DNA from: Wolbachia sp.
GTDB lineage: Bacteria > Pseudomonadota > Alphaproteobacteria > Rickettsiales > Anaplasmataceae
NCBI GenBank assembly: GCA_022836975.1
Contig: JAIXMJ010000044.1
Location: forward strand, 1-7,000
Direction: 5' to 3'
Length of the DNA stretch: 7,000 nt
Each line of letters starts with the position of its first letter. Positions within the stretch are counted from its first letter, which is position 1. This document shows positions 1 to 6,054 of the stretch, one piece after another. Under the pieces are notes generated by a model. That model searched no databases and was not told where the DNA came from. It saw nothing but the letters and a program-made list of their open reading frames with translations. A program made the position numbers and the translations under genes.

Positions 1-566
1 ATTATTTCTATTAATTCTGTGAACGAATAAAATCCAAGGTGCAATGGAATGCCAAATCTATCCCTTAATGGAGCAGAAAGCAATCCAAGTCGTGTGGTTG
101 CTCCTATTAGTGTAAATGGCGGTAAATCAATTCTTAAAGTACGAGTTGATGGGCCTTCTCCTACTAATATATCTAAACAAAAATCTTCCATAGCGGTATA
201 GAGTATTTCCTCGATATTGCGATTTAGTCTATGGATTTCATCAATAAATAACACATCTTTTGTATTAAGTGCTGTAAGTACTGCTGCTAGATCTCCAGCT
301 TTGCTGAGCAAAGGACCAGAGGTTGCACGAAAACTAACTCTTAATTCTTTAGAGATAATATGAGCTAAAGTTGTTTTTCCAAGACCAGGAGGACCACATA
401 GTAAAACGTGATCCAGAGCTTCATTTCTTGTATGTGTAGCATCTATAAAAATTTTTAAATTTCGTATTAAATCTTGCTGCCCAATAAAGCCGTCTAATCG
501 TTCAGGCCTAATATTAGTATTACGTATGTCTTCTCCATATTCCTTACTACATAAAATTGATTTCAT
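1..566 (-). CDS. ruvB: RuvB Holliday junction branch-migration ATPase, N-terminal part (runs off left edge)
   Basis: RuvB is the hexameric AAA+ motor that, loaded by RuvA, drives branch migration of Holliday junctions in recombination and repair. The window holds its first 188 codons. Reading from the ATG at 566-564, I see the family N-terminal pattern RPERLDGFIGQ (residues 20-30), Walker A GPPGLGKT (58-65), Walker B LFIDE (106-110), sensor 1 GATTR (155-159) and the arginine-finger region APLRDRFG (165-172, R170). The frame is open to the window edge. About 140 residues (the rest of the small AAA+ subdomain and the winged-helix DNA-binding domain) should lie outside. The start codon overlaps the ruvA stop as ATGA, so the pair is translationally coupled. 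An AAGGA lies about 13 bases upstream, inside ruvA. What is visible of ruvB is intact although its partner gene ruvA is broken. Confidence 0.96.
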   Translation of the reverse strand, partial: MKSILCSKEYGEDIRNTNIRPERLDGFIGQQDLIRNLKIFIDATHTRNEALDHVLLCGPPGLGKTTLAHIISKELRVSFRATSGPLLSKAGDLAAVLTALNTKDVLFIDEIHRLNRNIEEILYTAMEDFCLDILVGEGPSTRTLRIDLPPFTLIGATTRLGLLSAPLRDRFGIPLHLGFYSFTELIEI

Positions 567-1127
567 AGCGTTGATAATTCCTTGAGTGCTATACGTATAA
601 TATCTTTAGTTTCTAAATTTGGTAAATCTCTTTGTACTTTTTTTATTGCATCATATGCCTTCATTTTTTCATAACCGAGATTGATTAAAGCTGAAACAGC
701 ATCTTCGTGGATAGAACATCCAAATTTATTAGTTTCTGGGTGCGACTCTCATCAGACCGGTGACCATCGGAGTTCTATGGCGTAGTCATCTTGAGATGAA
801 TCCTTGGTTCGTTTCTGAGAAGTGTCCTTCATTAATCAGAGAGCTTAAACTTGATGGGATGGAAATTGCTATCTTATAACTAATGCCACTTATTTTAACA
901 AGTAGACGCAGGCATTGTTGTTCTTCTCTGTCTATAAAACCATATAATTGTGGTATATTTTCTCTGCTATTTGAGTAGGTTTCAATGGAAAGCTTAATTT
1001 TTTTCCCGACAACACAAGAGTTTAAGGTTTGTGTTGAAAGGTATACAATGTATCCTACATCATTTACGTTCAGTATTATATGGTCATTATAGATTTCATC
1101 TACTGTTCCTTTCAAAGCTCCTATCAT
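563..1127 (-). pseudogene. ruvA: Broken ruvA (Holliday junction DNA-binding subunit), middle replaced
   Basis: RuvA is the tetrameric subunit that binds Holliday junctions and recruits RuvB. The first part, from the ATG at 1127, begins MIGALKGTVDEIYNDHIILN and carries the OB-fold domain, then the first helix-hairpin-helix around LLVKISGISYKIAISI (residues about 80-95). After that the reading frame leaves RuvA similarity and stops at 786-788 (113 codons). The C-terminal domain III, which contacts RuvB, is clear in another frame from about 748 down to the TGA at 565-563 (FGCSIHEDAVSALINLGYEK, then KDIIRIALKEL). The intervening stretch, about 749-858, has stops in every minus frame that could link the halves and does not encode the expected second helix-hairpin-helix. 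Total span (565 bases) matches a normal RuvA gene of about 190 codons, so the middle looks replaced rather than inserted. A TATAAT-like -10 lies at 1149-1154. If the sequence is correct, no functional RuvA comes from this locus; an assembly error is the main alternative. Confidence 0.85.
749..858. other. Foreign-looking segment inside ruvA
   Basis: This stretch occupies the place of the second helix-hairpin-helix of RuvA but does not encode it in any frame. By hand count 741-860 is 54/120 G+C (45%), while 601-720, in the RuvA C-terminal part, is 36/120 (30%). No terminal inverted repeats or target-site duplication are visible, so it is not a recognisable insertion sequence. On the plus strand one frame is open from 733 to the TAA at 871-873, with no convincing start. 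Boundaries are estimates from where RuvA similarity fades. Origin unknown. Confidence 0.6.
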
Positions 1128-1148
1128 GTCTTTCTTTGAATTGCCTTT

Positions 1149-1154
1149 ATTATA
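1149..1154 (-). promoter_or_regulatory. Possible -10 box for ruvA-ruvB
   Basis: The minus strand reads TATAAT, 21 bases before the ruvA ATG, so transcription would start about 15 bases upstream of the start codon. There is no good -35 box 16-18 bases further up. In AT-rich DNA a lone TATAAT is weak evidence. Confidence 0.3.
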
Positions 1155-1210
1155 TTGCTACTAGACTCTACATCTTTTTTCTACTTTAAAAAACCTGATC
1201 TTATGTTAGA

Positions 1211-1252
1211 TTTCATTTAGGGTAGGGCAAGTGGCTCATAATGTAAATGAAA
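1211..1252. repeat. Inverted repeat, 9-bp perfect arms
   Basis: TTTCATTTA (1211-1219) and TAAATGAAA (1244-1252) are exact inverted copies, separated by 24 bases that are unusually G+C-rich for this spacer (GGGTAGGGC and GTGGCTC are visible). No U-run follows on either strand, so it is not a standard terminator. It could be a protein site or a structured leader element. Confidence 0.45.
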
Positions 1253-1343
1253 CTTTCAGTAATATTGGAAATAAACCAAGATATAAATTCTTTTAGAAAT
1301 TAATATATTTATTAGTCCTATCCTCTAAATATTATTATCACCT

Positions 1344-1360
1344 TTCACTCAGTAAGTGAA
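1344..1360. repeat. Short inverted repeat TTCACT/AGTGAA
   Basis: Perfect 6-bp arms at 1344-1349 and 1355-1360 around a 5-base loop. On the plus strand an A-run follows rather than a T-run, and on the minus strand the T-run precedes the stem, so it does not read as an intrinsic terminator in either direction. Confidence 0.3.
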
Positions 1361-1380
1361 TAAAAAAATTTGTAACATTT

Positions 1381-1415
1381 TTTGGTACTCTATAATTTCT
1401 TTTAATTATACCAAA
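1381..1415. repeat. Nested inverted repeat (hairpin) in the ruvA-rpmG spacer
   Basis: Outer arms TTTGG (1381-1385) and CCAAA (1411-1415) enclose inner arms TATAATT (1391-1397) and AATTATA (1404-1410), with a 5-base bulge on one side and a TCTTTT loop. That gives 12 base pairs, all exact. It lies about 195 bases beyond the rpmG stop in the direction of rpmG transcription, so a distant transcript end is possible, but there is no U-run directly after it on the minus strand. Confidence 0.4.
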
Positions 1416-1486
1416 TTGTATAACCAATGAAAAGAAAATTTTCTACCTTTCAAGTAAATATAATATTCGTTTTAAAAATATACTTA

Positions 1487-1510
1487 TATAATGCTTCACG
1501 TAGCGTTATA
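1487..1510 (+). repeat. Inverted repeat with one G-U pair
   Basis: TATAATGC (1487-1494) pairs with GCGTTATA (1503-1510) across an 8-base loop. The single non-Watson-Crick position is a T-G wobble when read on the plus strand and an A-C mismatch on the minus strand. No T-run follows. Function unknown. Confidence 0.3.
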
Positions 1511-1609
1511 ACCACTTACATGTAATGTCAAAGAATTAACACCTTCTCTTACACTTCTACAAAAATAACAACTTTTTCTTCCTATTTTTAAAAATCTATT
1601 TAATAAAAC

Positions 1610-1810
1610 CTATTTAAGCTTTTCTTCCTTAAAAAGGACATGCCTTCTTACGACTGGATCATATTTCCTAAATTCCAGTTTTTTAGTGAGTTTTTTTGGG
1701 TTGCGTTTCTTTACGTAAAAATAGCCTGTTAATTTTTCTTCACCAGCTAGTGTCTTCTTAGTTGCAGTACTGACCAACTTTACAAGTAATGAAACATTCT
1801 TCTTAGCCAT
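1610..1810 (-). CDS. rpmG: 50S ribosomal protein L33
   Basis: L33 is a small basic protein of the large ribosomal subunit near the E site. The 66-residue product starts MAKKNVSLLVKLVSTATKK and has the family core GYFYVKKRNPKKLTKKLEF (about residues 29-47), then the KYDPVVRRHVLFKE ending. It contains no cysteine, so it is the zinc-independent form. It is longer than the roughly 50-55 residues usual in many bacteria, with extra residues at the N-terminal loop and the C-terminus. It is transcribed away from rne and has its own promoter. There is no clear Shine-Dalgarno sequence before the ATG at 1810. It appears complete and monocistronic, with long gene-free DNA downstream. Confidence 0.96.
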   Translation of the reverse strand: MAKKNVSLLVKLVSTATKKTLAGEEKLTGYFYVKKRNPKKLTKKLEFRKYDPVVRRHVLFKEEKLK

Positions 1811-1837
1811 ATATTTACATTAGTGAATAAACCTAAT

Positions 1838-1865
1838 ATTATACTAAGCAAAATACTAAAGTCAA
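1838..1865 (-). promoter_or_regulatory. Sigma70-type promoter of rpmG
   Basis: On the minus strand TTGACT (complement of 1860-1865) is followed after 16 bases by TATAAT (complement of 1838-1843). The -10 ends 27 bases before the rpmG ATG, giving a 5' leader of about 20 bases. The two boxes match the consensus at 11 of 12 positions, the best promoter in the window. Confidence 0.75.
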
Positions 1866-1877
1866 TTGCTTTAAATC

Positions 1878-1933
1878 TTGACAGTAAACAACGTATGAAA
1901 TAGCATTTTAATAGAAGGATTTTTTGGTATAAT
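1878..1933 (+). promoter_or_regulatory. Promoter region of rne
   Basis: Two readings are possible. TTGACA (1878-1883) stands 17 bases before a weak TAGCAT (1901-1906). Nearer the gene is a perfect extended -10, TGGTATAAT (1925-1933), with only an AT-rich -35 position. The second would start transcription at about 1940, a few bases from the GTG start at 1944, making the mRNA leaderless or nearly so. No Shine-Dalgarno sequence sits at normal distance from that GTG, which fits a leaderless start. The region is divergent from the rpmG promoter. Confidence 0.5.
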
Positions 1934-1943
1934 CGGTGTATAC

Positions 1944-3752
1944 GTGGTAGATAATGGTAAAAAATTATTATTAATAGAGAGTTCTATTTGCTCTGGCGAG
2001 GTTAGGGTTGCCTTATCAGTGAATAATAAGGTTGTGGAGTTTGAACAAGAATTTAAGGAAAAAAAGCAATTACGTGGGAATATATATGTTGCTTATGTTA
2101 AACGTATAGAGCCATCTTTACAAGCAGTATTCATAGAGTATGGTAAGAACAAGCAAGGGTTTTTACCTTTCTCAGAAATATCATTAGATTATTTTAATAT
2201 TTCGGATAAGGAAAAGGAGGCATTATCTGCAAGTTGTCTAAATGACAGTAGTGGTAAAAATGATGATGAAGAATGTGATAGTGATTCAAAAGAAAGAAAG
2301 GAAGATATTGACTGCAGTGCAAATAAGAATAGCAATGAACCCAGTGGTACTTTCGTAAAAGAAATACCTATATACAAAAAATACAAGCTACAGGATGTAA
2401 TTTCAGTAAATCAGAAAGTGCTTGTTCAGCTGACTAAAGAAGAACGTGGTAATAAAGGTGCATCATTTACGACGTATATAACGCTTGTTGGTAGGTATTG
2501 TGTACTAATGCCTAATGCGCTTAATAAAGGAGGTGTGTCACGCAGGATAGAAGACCATAATACCAGAAAGCAATTAAAAGAGATCTTAAATTTATTAAAT
2601 TTACCAAAGAGATTGGGTCTAATAATCAGAACTGTAGGTGGAGGGAAAAGTAAAAAGGAAATACAACAGGATTACGACTATTTATACTCTTTATGGCAAG
2701 ATATTCAAAAGAATGCTTCATCTACACATGTTTCTGCATTGATTTATAATGAAGCAGATATTATTATGCGATCTATACGTGATTTTTGCAGCGATAATGT
2801 TGAGATTGTAGTATCAGGTAAGGAAGCTTTTGAATCGGTTAGAAGGTATACTAGAAATGCATTAAAAGATAGCAGGATACGTTCTAGGTTATATAGAGGG
2901 TCAATTCCAATATTTACATATTATGCTGCTGAAGATCAAATAGCTGAGCTTTATAGTAATAAGGTAAAATTGACATCTGGAGGATCTTTAGTGATAACTT
3001 TGACTGAAGCATTTGTTACGATAGATGTAAATTCAGGTAAAATGACAGGAGAAGATAACATAGAAGAAACTGCTTACAGAACTAACATGGAAGCAGTTTC
3101 TGAAATAGCACGACAAGTGAATCTTAGAGGTCTATCAGGATTAATAGTGATAGATTTTATTGATATGTTGAAATATCAGTACTGTAGAACTGTTGAATCT
3201 GCTGTAAGACAGGCATTTAGGTATGATAGAGCAAAAGTTCAGTTTAGCTATATAAATGAGTTTGGTTTAATGGTGCTTTCTAGACAAAGGATCAAACCGA
3301 ATATACAAGAAATTAATACTACAGAATGCTTCTATTGTAAAGGAGTTGGTAGATTGAAATCTAGTGAGGTGATTGCAACCTCTATACTTAGAGATCTGCA
3401 ACATGTTGCAAATAAAAATCGTAATAAATCTTTTGATTTACTAGCAAATGGAATAATTATAGCTCATATTTTTAACTACAAGCGGGATGCAGTTACAGCA
3501 ATAGAGAATGAGTTTAATATTGGGTTAAATGTTAGCATTGATAATAGTTTGGATATAGATAAATTTGTCTTGAAATATGGAGATGATGTTCATCTTAGCA
3601 ATTATACTGAGCCGTTAAAAAATCTTGGATATCAGCCTAAGAATAACTGGAGTGGTAACGATAAAGATAACAGTAAAGATAACAATAATAAGAAAGTTAG
3701 TAACTTCTGGTTAAATAAGTGGCTCTCACGTCTTTTAAATTTCAAAAAGTGA
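1944..3752 (+). CDS. rne: Ribonuclease E/G family endoribonuclease
   Basis: This single-strand-specific endonuclease processes rRNA and tRNA precursors and starts mRNA decay. The 602-residue product begins at GTG 1944 (MVDNGKKLLLIESS). In order: an S1 RNA-binding domain starting near QLRGNIYVAYVKR (42-54), split by a hydrophilic acidic insert at about 86-137; the 5'-sensor region (about 180-260); then the RNase-H-like and DNase-I-like catalytic regions. The predicted metal-binding aspartates are D361 in TIDVNS and D404 in VIDFIDM, spaced 43 residues as D303 and D346 are in E. coli RNase E. The zinc-link cysteines C462 and C465 (CFYC) fall 58 residues after the second aspartate, again as in E. 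coli. The protein ends soon after the small domain, with a lysine- and asparagine-rich tail and a short amphipathic end (NFWLNKWLSRLLNF), so the long degradosome scaffold of E. coli RNase E is absent. dnaK follows after 69 bases. The choice of rne over rng rests on family context and is less certain than the enzyme family. Confidence 0.93.
   Translation: MVDNGKKLLLIESSICSGEVRVALSVNNKVVEFEQEFKEKKQLRGNIYVAYVKRIEPSLQAVFIEYGKNKQGFLPFSEISLDYFNISDKEKEALSASCLNDSSGKNDDEECDSDSKERKEDIDCSANKNSNEPSGTFVKEIPIYKKYKLQDVISVNQKVLVQLTKEERGNKGASFTTYITLVGRYCVLMPNALNKGGVSRRIEDHNTRKQLKEILNLLNLPKRLGLIIRTVGGGKSKKEIQQDYDYLYSLWQDIQKNASSTHVSALIYNEADIIMRSIRDFCSDNVEIVVSGKEAFESVRRYTRNALKDSRIRSRLYRGSIPIFTYYAAEDQIAELYSNKVKLTSGGSLVITLTEAFVTIDVNSGKMTGEDNIEETAYRTNMEAVSEIARQVNLRGLSGLIVIDFIDMLKYQYCRTVESAVRQAFRYDRAKVQFSYINEFGLMVLSRQRIKPNIQEINTTECFYCKGVGRLKSSEVIATSILRDLQHVANKNRNKSFDLLANGIIIAHIFNYKRDAVTAIENEFNIGLNVSIDNSLDIDKFVLKYGDDVHLSNYTEPLKNLGYQPKNNWSGNDKDNSKDNNNKKVSNFWLNKWLSRLLNFKK
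3663..3686 (+). repeat. Two-copy 12-bp tandem repeat near the rne 3' end
   Basis: AAAGATAACAGT (3663-3674) is followed directly by AAAGATAACAAT (3675-3686), 11 of 12 bases identical. It is in frame and encodes KDNS-KDNN in the hydrophilic C-terminal tail. In-frame tandem repeats in disordered tails are typical of replication slippage. Confidence 0.6.
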
Positions 3753-3771
3753 TCTTGTATTTTATCTATAC

Positions 3772-3798
3772 TGAACTTATATACTATAATATAGTTCA
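3772..3798 (+). promoter_or_regulatory. dnaK promoter -10 box within an inverted repeat
   Basis: TATAAT at 3785-3790 lies 31 bases before the dnaK ATG. It sits in an inverted repeat with exact arms TGAACT (3772-3777) and AGTTCA (3793-3798), extended inward by ATAT/ATAT with one bulged T. The matching -35 position (3762-3767, TTATCT) is poor. No sigma32-type pair (CTTGAA with CCCCAT) is visible. The symmetry could be an operator over the -10, or a hairpin in an rne-dnaK readthrough transcript. Confidence 0.45.
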
Positions 3799-3807
3799 TA
3801 TAAAATA

Positions 3808-3814
3808 AAGGGAG
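3808..3814 (+). promoter_or_regulatory. Ribosome binding site of dnaK
   Basis: AAGGGAG is followed by 7 bases and then the ATG at 3822. It is a clear Shine-Dalgarno sequence and the only good one before an intact gene in this window; rne and rpmG lack one. Confidence 0.75.
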
Positions 3815-3821
3815 TATTCTT

Positions 3822-5750
3822 ATGGGAAGAACAGTAGGTATAGATTTAGGTACAACAAACTCTTGCGTTGCGATAATGCAAGGTAAAGATGCTAAAGTTA
3901 TAGAAAATAAAGAGGGAGCAAGAACTACCCCATCTATAGTTGCATTCACTTCATCTGGAGAAAGACTAGTTGGTTCTCCTGCAAAAAGACAAGCTACAAC
4001 TAATGCACGTAATACATTTTTTGCTACTAAGAGGCTAATAGGACGCAGGCATAGTGATCCTGAAGTTAAAAATTTAAATATACCGTACCAGGTATTTGCA
4101 GCAAAAAATGGTGATGCATGGGTTAGGACAGTTGATGGTAACAATAATGTTGTGAAAGAATATTCTCCAAGTCAGATAGGTGCATTTATATTGCAGAATT
4201 TGAAAGAAGCAGCAGAAGCTTACTTTGGAGAAGAAGTAACTGATGCTGTAATTACTGTACCTGCTTATTTTAATGATTCTCAACGTCAAGCTACTAAAGA
4301 TGCAGGAAAAATTGCTGGGCTAAATGTATTAAGGATAGTTAATGAGCCTACTGCTGCAGCGCTTGCTTATGGACTTGATAAGAAACATGGACATACAATA
4401 GTAGTTTATGATCTAGGTGGTGGTACATTCGATGTTTCAATACTTGAGATTGGTGATGGAGTTTTTGAGGTCAAAGCTACGAACGGTGATACACATCTTG
4501 GTGGGGAAGATTTTGATAATACTATAGTTAATTATTTACTTGATGAGTTTAAGAAGAGTAGCGGTATCGATTTAAGAAAAGATCCTATGGCTATGCAACG
4601 CATTAAAGAAGCTGCTGAAAAGGCTAAAATAGAATTATCTAGCGCTATGGAAACTGAAATAAATTTACCCTTTATTACTGCTGATGCTAGTGGGCCAAAG
4701 CATTTAAATATGAAATTGACTAGAGCAAAACTTGAAAGTTTAGTGAACGATTTAATAGAGCGGACAATGATTCCTTGTAAGAAAGCGCTTGATGATGCTG
4801 GACTATCATCTAATCAGATAGGTGAAGTAGTTCTGGTTGGTGGTATGACACGTATGCCAAAGGTAATAGAGAAAGTGAAGGAATTCTTTGGTAAAGATCC
4901 TCATAGAGGTGTTAACCCAGATGAAGTTGTAGCAATTGGTGCTGCAATACAAGCAGGTATAATACAGGGTGATGTAAGAGATGTGTTACTATTGGACGTT
5001 ACTCCACTTTCTCTTGGTATTGAAACTGTAGGGGGAATACTAACTCACCTTATTGAGCGTAATACTACAATTCCTACTAAAAAGTCTCAAGTATTTTCAA
5101 CAGCAGAGGATAATCAAACGGCTGTGACTATTAAAGTATATCAGGGAGAAAGAAAAATGGCATCTGATAACAAATTATTAGGCCAGTTTAGCTTAGAGGG
5201 TATACCTTCTGCTCCTCGTGGAGTACCGCAAATTGAAGTTGCATTTGATATAGATGCGAATGGGATAGTACATGTTTCTGCAAAGGATAAAGCTACTGGA
5301 AAAGAGCAAAGTATACGTATCCAATCTTCTGGTGGTTTATCTGACGATGAGATTAAGCGTATGATAAGAGAGGCTGAAGAGAAGGCAGAGGAAGACGAAA
5401 AACGTAAAAAGTTTATTGAAGTAAAGAACAATGCTGATGGTTTAGTACATTCTACAGAGAAATCGTTACGAGAGTATGGTGATAAAGTATCTCCTGAAGA
5501 TAAATCTGCTATAGAGAATGCAGTTAATGAGTTGAAAGAAGCAAGTAAATCAGATGATATTAATGATACTGGTTCTATACAACAAAAAGTTGATAATTTG
5601 TCTCAGTTATCTATGAAGCTTGGACAAGCTATGTATGATGCATCTAAGCAGAGTTCTGGTCAGCAAGATTCTACGTCTTCTGCAGAAACAAGTAGTGGAG
5701 AAGAAAAGGTTGTGGATTCTGATTACCAAGATGTAGATAAGAAGGAGTAG
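3822..5750 (+). CDS. dnaK: Molecular chaperone DnaK (Hsp70)
   Basis: DnaK is the ATP-dependent Hsp70 chaperone that folds and protects cytosolic proteins, with DnaJ and GrpE as partners. The 642-residue product has normal length. Visible in order: phosphate-1 loop GIDLGTTNSCVA (6-17); NEPTAAALAYGL (174-185); phosphate-2 DLGGGTFDVSIL (197-208); the LVGGMTRMP adenosine-site region (338-346); the interdomain linker VLLLDVTPLSLGIE (388-401); the beta-sandwich substrate-binding domain (about 400-505); the helical lid (about 510-610); and a Ser/Gln-rich tail ending DYQDVDKKE. The start is set by the conserved MGRTVGIDLG N-terminus and the ribosome binding site. It lies 69 bases after rne on the same strand and may be partly cotranscribed, but it has its own -10 box. 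dnaJ does not follow within this window; the next stretch has no gene on this strand. The motifs I checked are present and there is no frameshift. Confidence 0.98.
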   Translation: MGRTVGIDLGTTNSCVAIMQGKDAKVIENKEGARTTPSIVAFTSSGERLVGSPAKRQATTNARNTFFATKRLIGRRHSDPEVKNLNIPYQVFAAKNGDAWVRTVDGNNNVVKEYSPSQIGAFILQNLKEAAEAYFGEEVTDAVITVPAYFNDSQRQATKDAGKIAGLNVLRIVNEPTAAALAYGLDKKHGHTIVVYDLGGGTFDVSILEIGDGVFEVKATNGDTHLGGEDFDNTIVNYLLDEFKKSSGIDLRKDPMAMQRIKEAAEKAKIELSSAMETEINLPFITADASGPKHLNMKLTRAKLESLVNDLIERTMIPCKKALDDAGLSSNQIGEVVLVGGMTRMPKVIEKVKEFFGKDPHRGVNPDEVVAIGAAIQAGIIQGDVRDVLLLDVTPLSLGIETVGGILTHLIERNTTIPTKKSQVFSTAEDNQTAVTIKVYQGERKMASDNKLLGQFSLEGIPSAPRGVPQIEVAFDIDANGIVHVSAKDKATGKEQSIRIQSSGGLSDDEIKRMIREAEEKAEEDEKRKKFIEVKNNADGLVHSTEKSLREYGDKVSPEDKSAIENAVNELKEASKSDDINDTGSIQQKVDNLSQLSMKLGQAMYDASKQSSGQQDSTSSAETSSGEEKVVDSDYQDVDKKE

Positions 5751-5809
5751 AATCAGGGGTTCCATTTATGCTTTAGGACGGACAGGATAAAACATTAAAA
5801 TAACCTGTA

Positions 5810-5851
5810 AAAAACTTAAAATTATGCTTATGATGATTTTGCTAAGTTTTT
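5810..5851 (+). terminator. Candidate intrinsic terminator of dnaK
   Basis: AAAAACTTA (5810-5818) and TAAGTTTTT (5843-5851) are exact inverted copies. Inside them AAAT (5819-5822) can pair with ATTT (5836-5839), leaving a small TGC bulge. The 3' arm ends in five T's. It lies 60 bases after the dnaK stop. The stem is nearly all A-T, so its strength is uncertain, but position and U-run fit a terminator. Confidence 0.55.
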
Positions 5852-5889
5852 AAAAAGACATTTTTGTTTTAAAGTATTACGCAGATGTG

Positions 5890-6035
5890 AGCTCTAGAAA
5901 GGGTTTAACTATTTCAGAGGTGTTGCCGTACAGCTGAAGATTATAAGATCTTCCATAGTTCAAGAGTAAGATTACTTGTAGCTTATCTTATGAAACTTGA
6001 ACCGCGACACTTCTGTTAATGTAATACCTAGCCGC
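5890..6035 (+). ncRNA. Candidate structured small RNA downstream of dnaK
   Basis: A 12-bp long-range stem, 5915-5926 (CAGAGGTGTTGC) with 6004-6015 (GCGACACTTCTG), encloses two hairpins. The first is GAAGAT (5936-5941) with ATCTTC (5948-5953). The second is GTTCAAG (5958-5964) with CTTGAAC (5996-6002), containing TAAGAT (5967-5972) with ATCTTA (5985-5990). Outside the long stem a symmetrical 10-by-10 internal loop is closed by GGGT (5901-5904) with ACCT (6026-6029). Two pairs of the long stem are G-U when read on the plus strand and would be mismatches on the minus strand, which favours plus-strand transcription. There is no open frame of note. A long imperfect rod with a large internal loop recalls 6S RNA, but I cannot confirm the family, and ends and promoter are undefined. 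It does not look like a tRNA, tmRNA or RNase P RNA. Confidence 0.5.
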
Positions 6036-6054
6036 CTTGACCTGTACTAGGTAT
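6024..6054. repeat. Inverted repeat ATACCTAG/CTAGGTAT
   Basis: Exact 8-bp arms at 6024-6031 and 6047-6054, separated by 15 bases. The repeat overlaps the 3' side of the RNA candidate, so the left arm could pair either with 5901-5904 or with the right arm. It may be an alternative fold, the 3' end of that RNA, or an operator ahead of the promoter-like sequence at 6052. Confidence 0.4.

Larger units (their letters stand above)
1128..1609. other. Gene-free AT-rich spacer between ruvA and rpmG
   Basis: I find no gene, tRNA or decayed coding frame in these 482 bases. The spacer holds four inverted repeats, listed separately, and a 12-base palindrome ATTTTTAAAAAT at 1584-1595, just downstream of the rpmG stop. 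The -10-like element for ruvA (complement of 1149-1154) lies at its left end. Long AT-rich spacers are common in reduced Rickettsiales genomes. Confidence 0.6.

Noticed and set aside
749..858. Simple local inversion of the native ruvA middle
   Set aside because: Reading the segment on the opposite strand in all three frames does not recover the expected G-x-G-x-K and RIxxEL features of the second helix-hairpin-helix.
741..862. Insertion sequence or transposon inside ruvA
   Set aside because: No terminal inverted repeats, no target-site duplication and no transposase, and the gene length is unchanged, so it is a replacement rather than an insertion.
2189..2386. Minus-strand open frame of 65 codons inside rne
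   Set aside because: It is antisense to the low-complexity S1 insert of a clear rne gene. Its serine/leucine/phenylalanine-rich product mirrors the acidic and lysine codons of the sense strand.
3632..4289. Two overlapping minus-strand frames (170 and 71 codons) across the rne-dnaK gap and early dnaK
   Set aside because: They oppose two well-supported genes, have no ribosome binding site I can see, and resemble no family. The hydrophobic look comes from antisense AT-rich codons.
5141..5431. Minus-strand frame of 96 codons within dnaK
   Set aside because: Antisense to the conserved substrate-binding domain of DnaK, with no start signals or recognisable product.
5958..6002. Possible tRNA or tmRNA because of GTTCAAG and a cloverleaf-like branching
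   Set aside because: There is no acceptor stem, no CCA-adjacent pairing, and no proper T-stem around a GTTCRA loop. The GTTCAAG pairs fully with CTTGAAC as a plain stem.
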